NCBI GenBank assembly: GCA_000717735.1
Contig: JOBE01000007.1
Span: 62,001-126,000, forward strand
From: Streptomyces griseoluteus
GTDB taxonomy: Bacteria; Actinomycetota; Actinomycetes; Streptomycetales; Streptomycetaceae
Direction of reading: 5' to 3'
Length of the DNA: 64,000 nt
The notes beneath the pieces were generated by a model. That model saw only the letters and a program-made list of their open reading frames with translations. It searched no databases and was not told the DNA's origin. The position numbers and the translations under genes are program-made. Shown here in pieces: positions 61,625 through 64,000 of this stretch (position 1 is the first letter of the stretch; each line of letters opens with the position of its first letter).

Positions 61625-64000
61625 GTGCCCCAGGAACTGTTCGGCAGGAGCGAGGAATCGAAGGTCATCACCGAGATGCTCCACTCCGCGAGAGGTGGCG
61701 CGGGCGCGGTGGCGCTGGTGGAGGGCATCATCGGCACGGGCAAGACCTCCCTCCTGCGCTGGGCCGAGGAGACCGCCCGCGAACAGGGCATGGTCGTACT
61801 CTCCGCCACGGCGTCCCCCACCGAACAGCGCTTCTCGCTCGGCGTCGTGCACCAGCTCCTCGGGACGCTCCCCGAGACCGCCCACGGCTGGGAACGCGCC
61901 TTCACGTCGGCCGGAACCCCTCCGTGCGGCGGCCCCGACGAACCCGACTACCCGCTGCTCGCGGAACTGTGCGCCGGAGTGGGCAGGGCCGCCCGGCGCA
62001 CCCCCATCCTCCTGACGGTCGACTGCGTCCACCACGCCGACAGCAGGTCCCTGCTCTGGCTGGGCTTCCTCAGCCGCCGCCTGGACAACCTCCCCGTCGT
62101 CCTGCTCGCCACCAAACGCTGCGGCGAACCGGCGAGCGACCAGCACCTCCTCGTCGAACTCATGGAAGGCGTCCGCGCCGACCGGCACATCCACCTGCAC
62201 GACCTCAGCCCCAGCGCCGCCTTCGACCTGGCCGCCGCCCTCCACGGCCACGACCACGAGTCCGTGGACGCCCTGGTCGCGGGAACGGGCGGCAACCCGT
62301 ACCTGCTCACCGAGCGGTTACGGACCGCGTCGCCGACCGGCCCCGCCGGAGGGGGACCGGCGGACGCGGCGGACGAGGGGCTGCGCCTCCAGGCGGTCAA
62401 GGAACGCATCCTGTGCATGCTCAGACGGCTCGACCCGCACGGCCTCGACGTCGCCAGGGCGGCCAGCATCCTGGGCGCCCCCCTGGACCCCTCCATCCTC
62501 GCCGCCCTGTGCGGCGTGTCCACCGAGGACGCCTGCCGCACCCTCGGCCGGCTCACCGAGTCGGGGCTGCTCTGCTCCCACGACATGACGTTCCGTCACC
62601 CGGTGCTCGCCGGACTCCTCTACGAGGACATCCCCTGCGCCGACCGCGCCGAACTCCACCGCCTCGCCGCCTGCTTCATGCGCCGCCGCAGCGCCTCCTG
62701 CGAGGACGTCGCCGCCCACCTGCTGCGCTCCCACCGCCTGGACGAGCCGTGGATGGCCCGGCTGCTGCTCGACGTCGCCCAGGGCATGGTCGGCCGCGAC
62801 CCCGCGGGCGCCCGGCGGCTGATCGAGAAGGCCGTCCTGCACGGCCTGCCGGAGGACCAGTCCGCCCGCGCCGAGGGACTGCGGATCCAGGCGCTCACCG
62901 CCCTGGACCTGCCCGCATCCGCCCGCGCGCTCACCGCCCACGCCGCCGGGGTCTGCGGCCCCGCCGAACGGCTCCGGGAGGCCCTGCGGCTCTCCGACAT
63001 CCTCCTCCGGCTCGACGACCCCGCCTGCGCCCGCCAGGTCCTGGAGCACGCCAGGAGCGAGAGCGGCACCCCGGACCCCGCCACCGCCGCGCGACTGCGC
63101 GAACGGCTCACCCACATCCGGCTCCACGAGGGCACTTACCGGCCCGGCGACCGGGACGAGGACCGGCTCGAACGCGTGCTGCTGCTGCGTACCGCCGCCG
63201 GGAACTCGGCCGCGGCGGTACGGCGGATCGCCGACCGCATCCTCACCGTGCCCCGCGCCCCCTACGGCTCGGCCACCTGGTACCACGCGCTCCTCGCCCT
63301 GCTCTGGGCGGGCGACGTCGACGAGGCCGGGCGCCACATCGACACCGAGGTACGGCTCGCGCACACCGAGGGCACCGTGACCCGGATCGCCGAGGCCCTG
63401 GCCGTACGCGGCCTGGTACAGCTCCACCGCGGCCTCCTCACGGAGGCCGGGAGCGACGCCCGCACGGCACTCGAACTGCTCACCCGGATCGACGCCGACA
63501 AGTTCCACGTGGGGGCGCTCGCCCGCAGCGTCCTCATCGACGTGGCCCTGGAGAAGGACGACATCGCCGAGGCCGGCGCCCTGTTCGACGAGGCCCCGCC
63601 CCTGCCCGGGGAGCAGCCCGTCACCTGGTGGCGGCTGCACCTCCTGCACAGCGCGGGACGGGCGCTGGGCAGGATGGGCCAGGCACAGCGCGGCCTCGCG
63701 CTGATCGCCCACTGCGGGGACGAGCTGACCCGCCGCGGCGTCGTCAACCCGGCGATCCTGCCCTGGCTCTCCACCCGGTCCGCCCTCCAACTGGCCCTCG
63801 GGGACGGGGCGGCCGCCCGGTGCGCCGCCCGTGAGGAGACGGAACGCGCCCGCCGCTGGGGCGCCCCCTTCGCACTGGGCAGGGCCCTCGTCGCCCAGGC
63901 CTCGGCCGGCTCTGGACGCGAGGCGCTCCAGTTCGCCGAACAGGCCGCCGAACTCCTCGAACCGGCCCCCGCGCCCCTGCTCTTCGCCCACGCCCTGTAC
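61625..64000 (+). CDS. LAL-type LuxR regulator, 3' end beyond window
   Basis: The first 792 codons of a large ATP-binding regulator: Walker A LVEGIIGTGKTSLLRWAEE near residue 35, then ILLTVDCVHHADSRSLLWLGF (Walker B region) and a long helical-repeat domain. The LuxR HTH expected at the C-terminus lies outside. Codon 232 is TTA (62318-62320), the leucine codon read by the bldA tRNA, so translation is probably limited to late growth. LuxR-family regulators border holomycin-type clusters (HlmJ/HlmM). GTG start follows a GGAGG-containing leader. Confidence 0.85.
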   Translation, partial: MPQELFGRSEESKVITEMLHSARGGAGAVALVEGIIGTGKTSLLRWAEETAREQGMVVLSATASPTEQRFSLGVVHQLLGTLPETAHGWERAFTSAGTPPCGGPDEPDYPLLAELCAGVGRAARRTPILLTVDCVHHADSRSLLWLGFLSRRLDNLPVVLLATKRCGEPASDQHLLVELMEGVRADRHIHLHDLSPSAAFDLAAALHGHDHESVDALVAGTGGNPYLLTERLRTASPTGPAGGGPADAADEGLRLQAVKERILCMLRRLDPHGLDVARAASILGAPLDPSILAALCGVSTEDACRTLGRLTESGLLCSHDMTFRHPVLAGLLYEDIPCADRAELHRLAACFMRRRSASCEDVAAHLLRSHRLDEPWMARLLLDVAQGMVGRDPAGARRLIEKAVLHGLPEDQSARAEGLRIQALTALDLPASARALTAHAAGVCGPAERLREALRLSDILLRLDDPACARQVLEHARSESGTPDPATAARLRERLTHIRLHEGTYRPGDRDEDRLERVLLLRTAAGNSAAAVRRIADRILTVPRAPYGSATWYHALLALLWAGDVDEAGRHIDTEVRLAHTEGTVTRIAEALAVRGLVQLHRGLLTEAGSDARTALELLTRIDADKFHVGALARSVLIDVALEKDDIAEAGALFDEAPPLPGEQPVTWWRLHLLHSAGRALGRMGQAQRGLALIAHCGDELTRRGVVNPAILPWLSTRSALQLALGDGAAARCAAREETERARRWGAPFALGRALVAQASAGSGREALQFAEQAAELLEPAPAPLLFAHALY

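Noticed and set aside
1..64000. CRISPR arrays, tRNA or rRNA genes, insertion sequences
   Set aside because: No regular 28-37 bp repeat arrays, no tRNA-like cloverleaf ends, no rRNA stretches and no transposase motifs were noticed in reading both strands.

Overview
The window is high-GC actinobacterial DNA and almost certainly Streptomyces. Codon third positions are GC-rich, GTG and TTG starts are common, and neighbouring genes often overlap by 4 bp (ATGA or GTGA). The gene set also fits: AfsR/SARP and LAL regulators, STAS and SpoIIE-type anti-sigma signalling, a Ser/Thr kinase, and a TTA (bldA-type) codon in a pathway regulator.

Layout. 0-10 kb: end of an ABC exporter, a structured intergenic stretch, an MltG-like lytic transglycosylase, a flavin monooxygenase, a collapsed sulfonate-uptake (ssu) locus with its leader peptide, a SUKH protein coupled to a prolyl oligopeptidase, a TrmB/LuxR-like regulator and aminopeptidase P. 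10-22 kb: an accessory stretch rich in small regulators with visible operators (TetR, ArsR, MarR, AraC). It also holds damaged genes: a response regulator joined to an FtsX permease fragment, a flavin amine oxidase joined to a P450 remnant, and a frameshifted aromatic hydroxylase. 22-34.7 kb: a LAL regulator, a Ser/Thr kinase coupled to a TPR-like protein, a PAS-GAF-SpoIIE phosphatase, a molybdate operon (mop regulator, modA, fused modBC) and an Lrp regulator. 34.7-43.7 kb: an operon of class I methyltransferase, CDGSH iron-sulfur protein and heme-oxygenase-like diiron protein, then HAD phosphatase, FAD/Rieske oxidoreductase, BON protein, metallophosphoesterase, pirin, AhpD-like protein and an MFS exporter.

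43.7-64 kb is a biosynthetic cluster. Acyl-CoA dehydrogenase, thioesterase, GMC oxidoreductase and a Cy-A-PCP NRPS lie in one operon. Divergent to it is an HFCD flavoprotein decarboxylase. An MFS exporter, a truncated globin, a SARP, a class I methyltransferase, a second thioesterase-like protein and a LAL regulator follow. A thioredoxin-reductase-like dithiol oxidase lies at the left edge. This is the gene set of dithiolopyrrolones (holomycin, thiolutin, aureothricin), and the A-domain pocket reads as the canonical cysteine code. Inserted among these genes are a glycine-oxidase-like flavoenzyme, a RidA-family protein and another methyltransferase that are not part of the holomycin set as I know it. 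No N-acyltransferase or stand-alone condensation protein is present in the window.

Two repeated DNA elements appear to wire the cluster. A roughly 31-bp element centred on CGGCAAC...TTGYC lies upstream of the dithiol oxidase, the XRE-cupin regulator, the exporter (with a 31-codon ORF ahead of it) and the methyltransferase. A SARP-type element (CAATACGG plus two heptamers 12 bp apart) abuts the -35 of the NRPS operon, the SARP gene itself and the second thioesterase. I infer two regulons: a resistance/tailoring regulon under the XRE-cupin protein and a biosynthetic regulon under the SARP, with the TTA-containing LAL gene as a likely developmental checkpoint.
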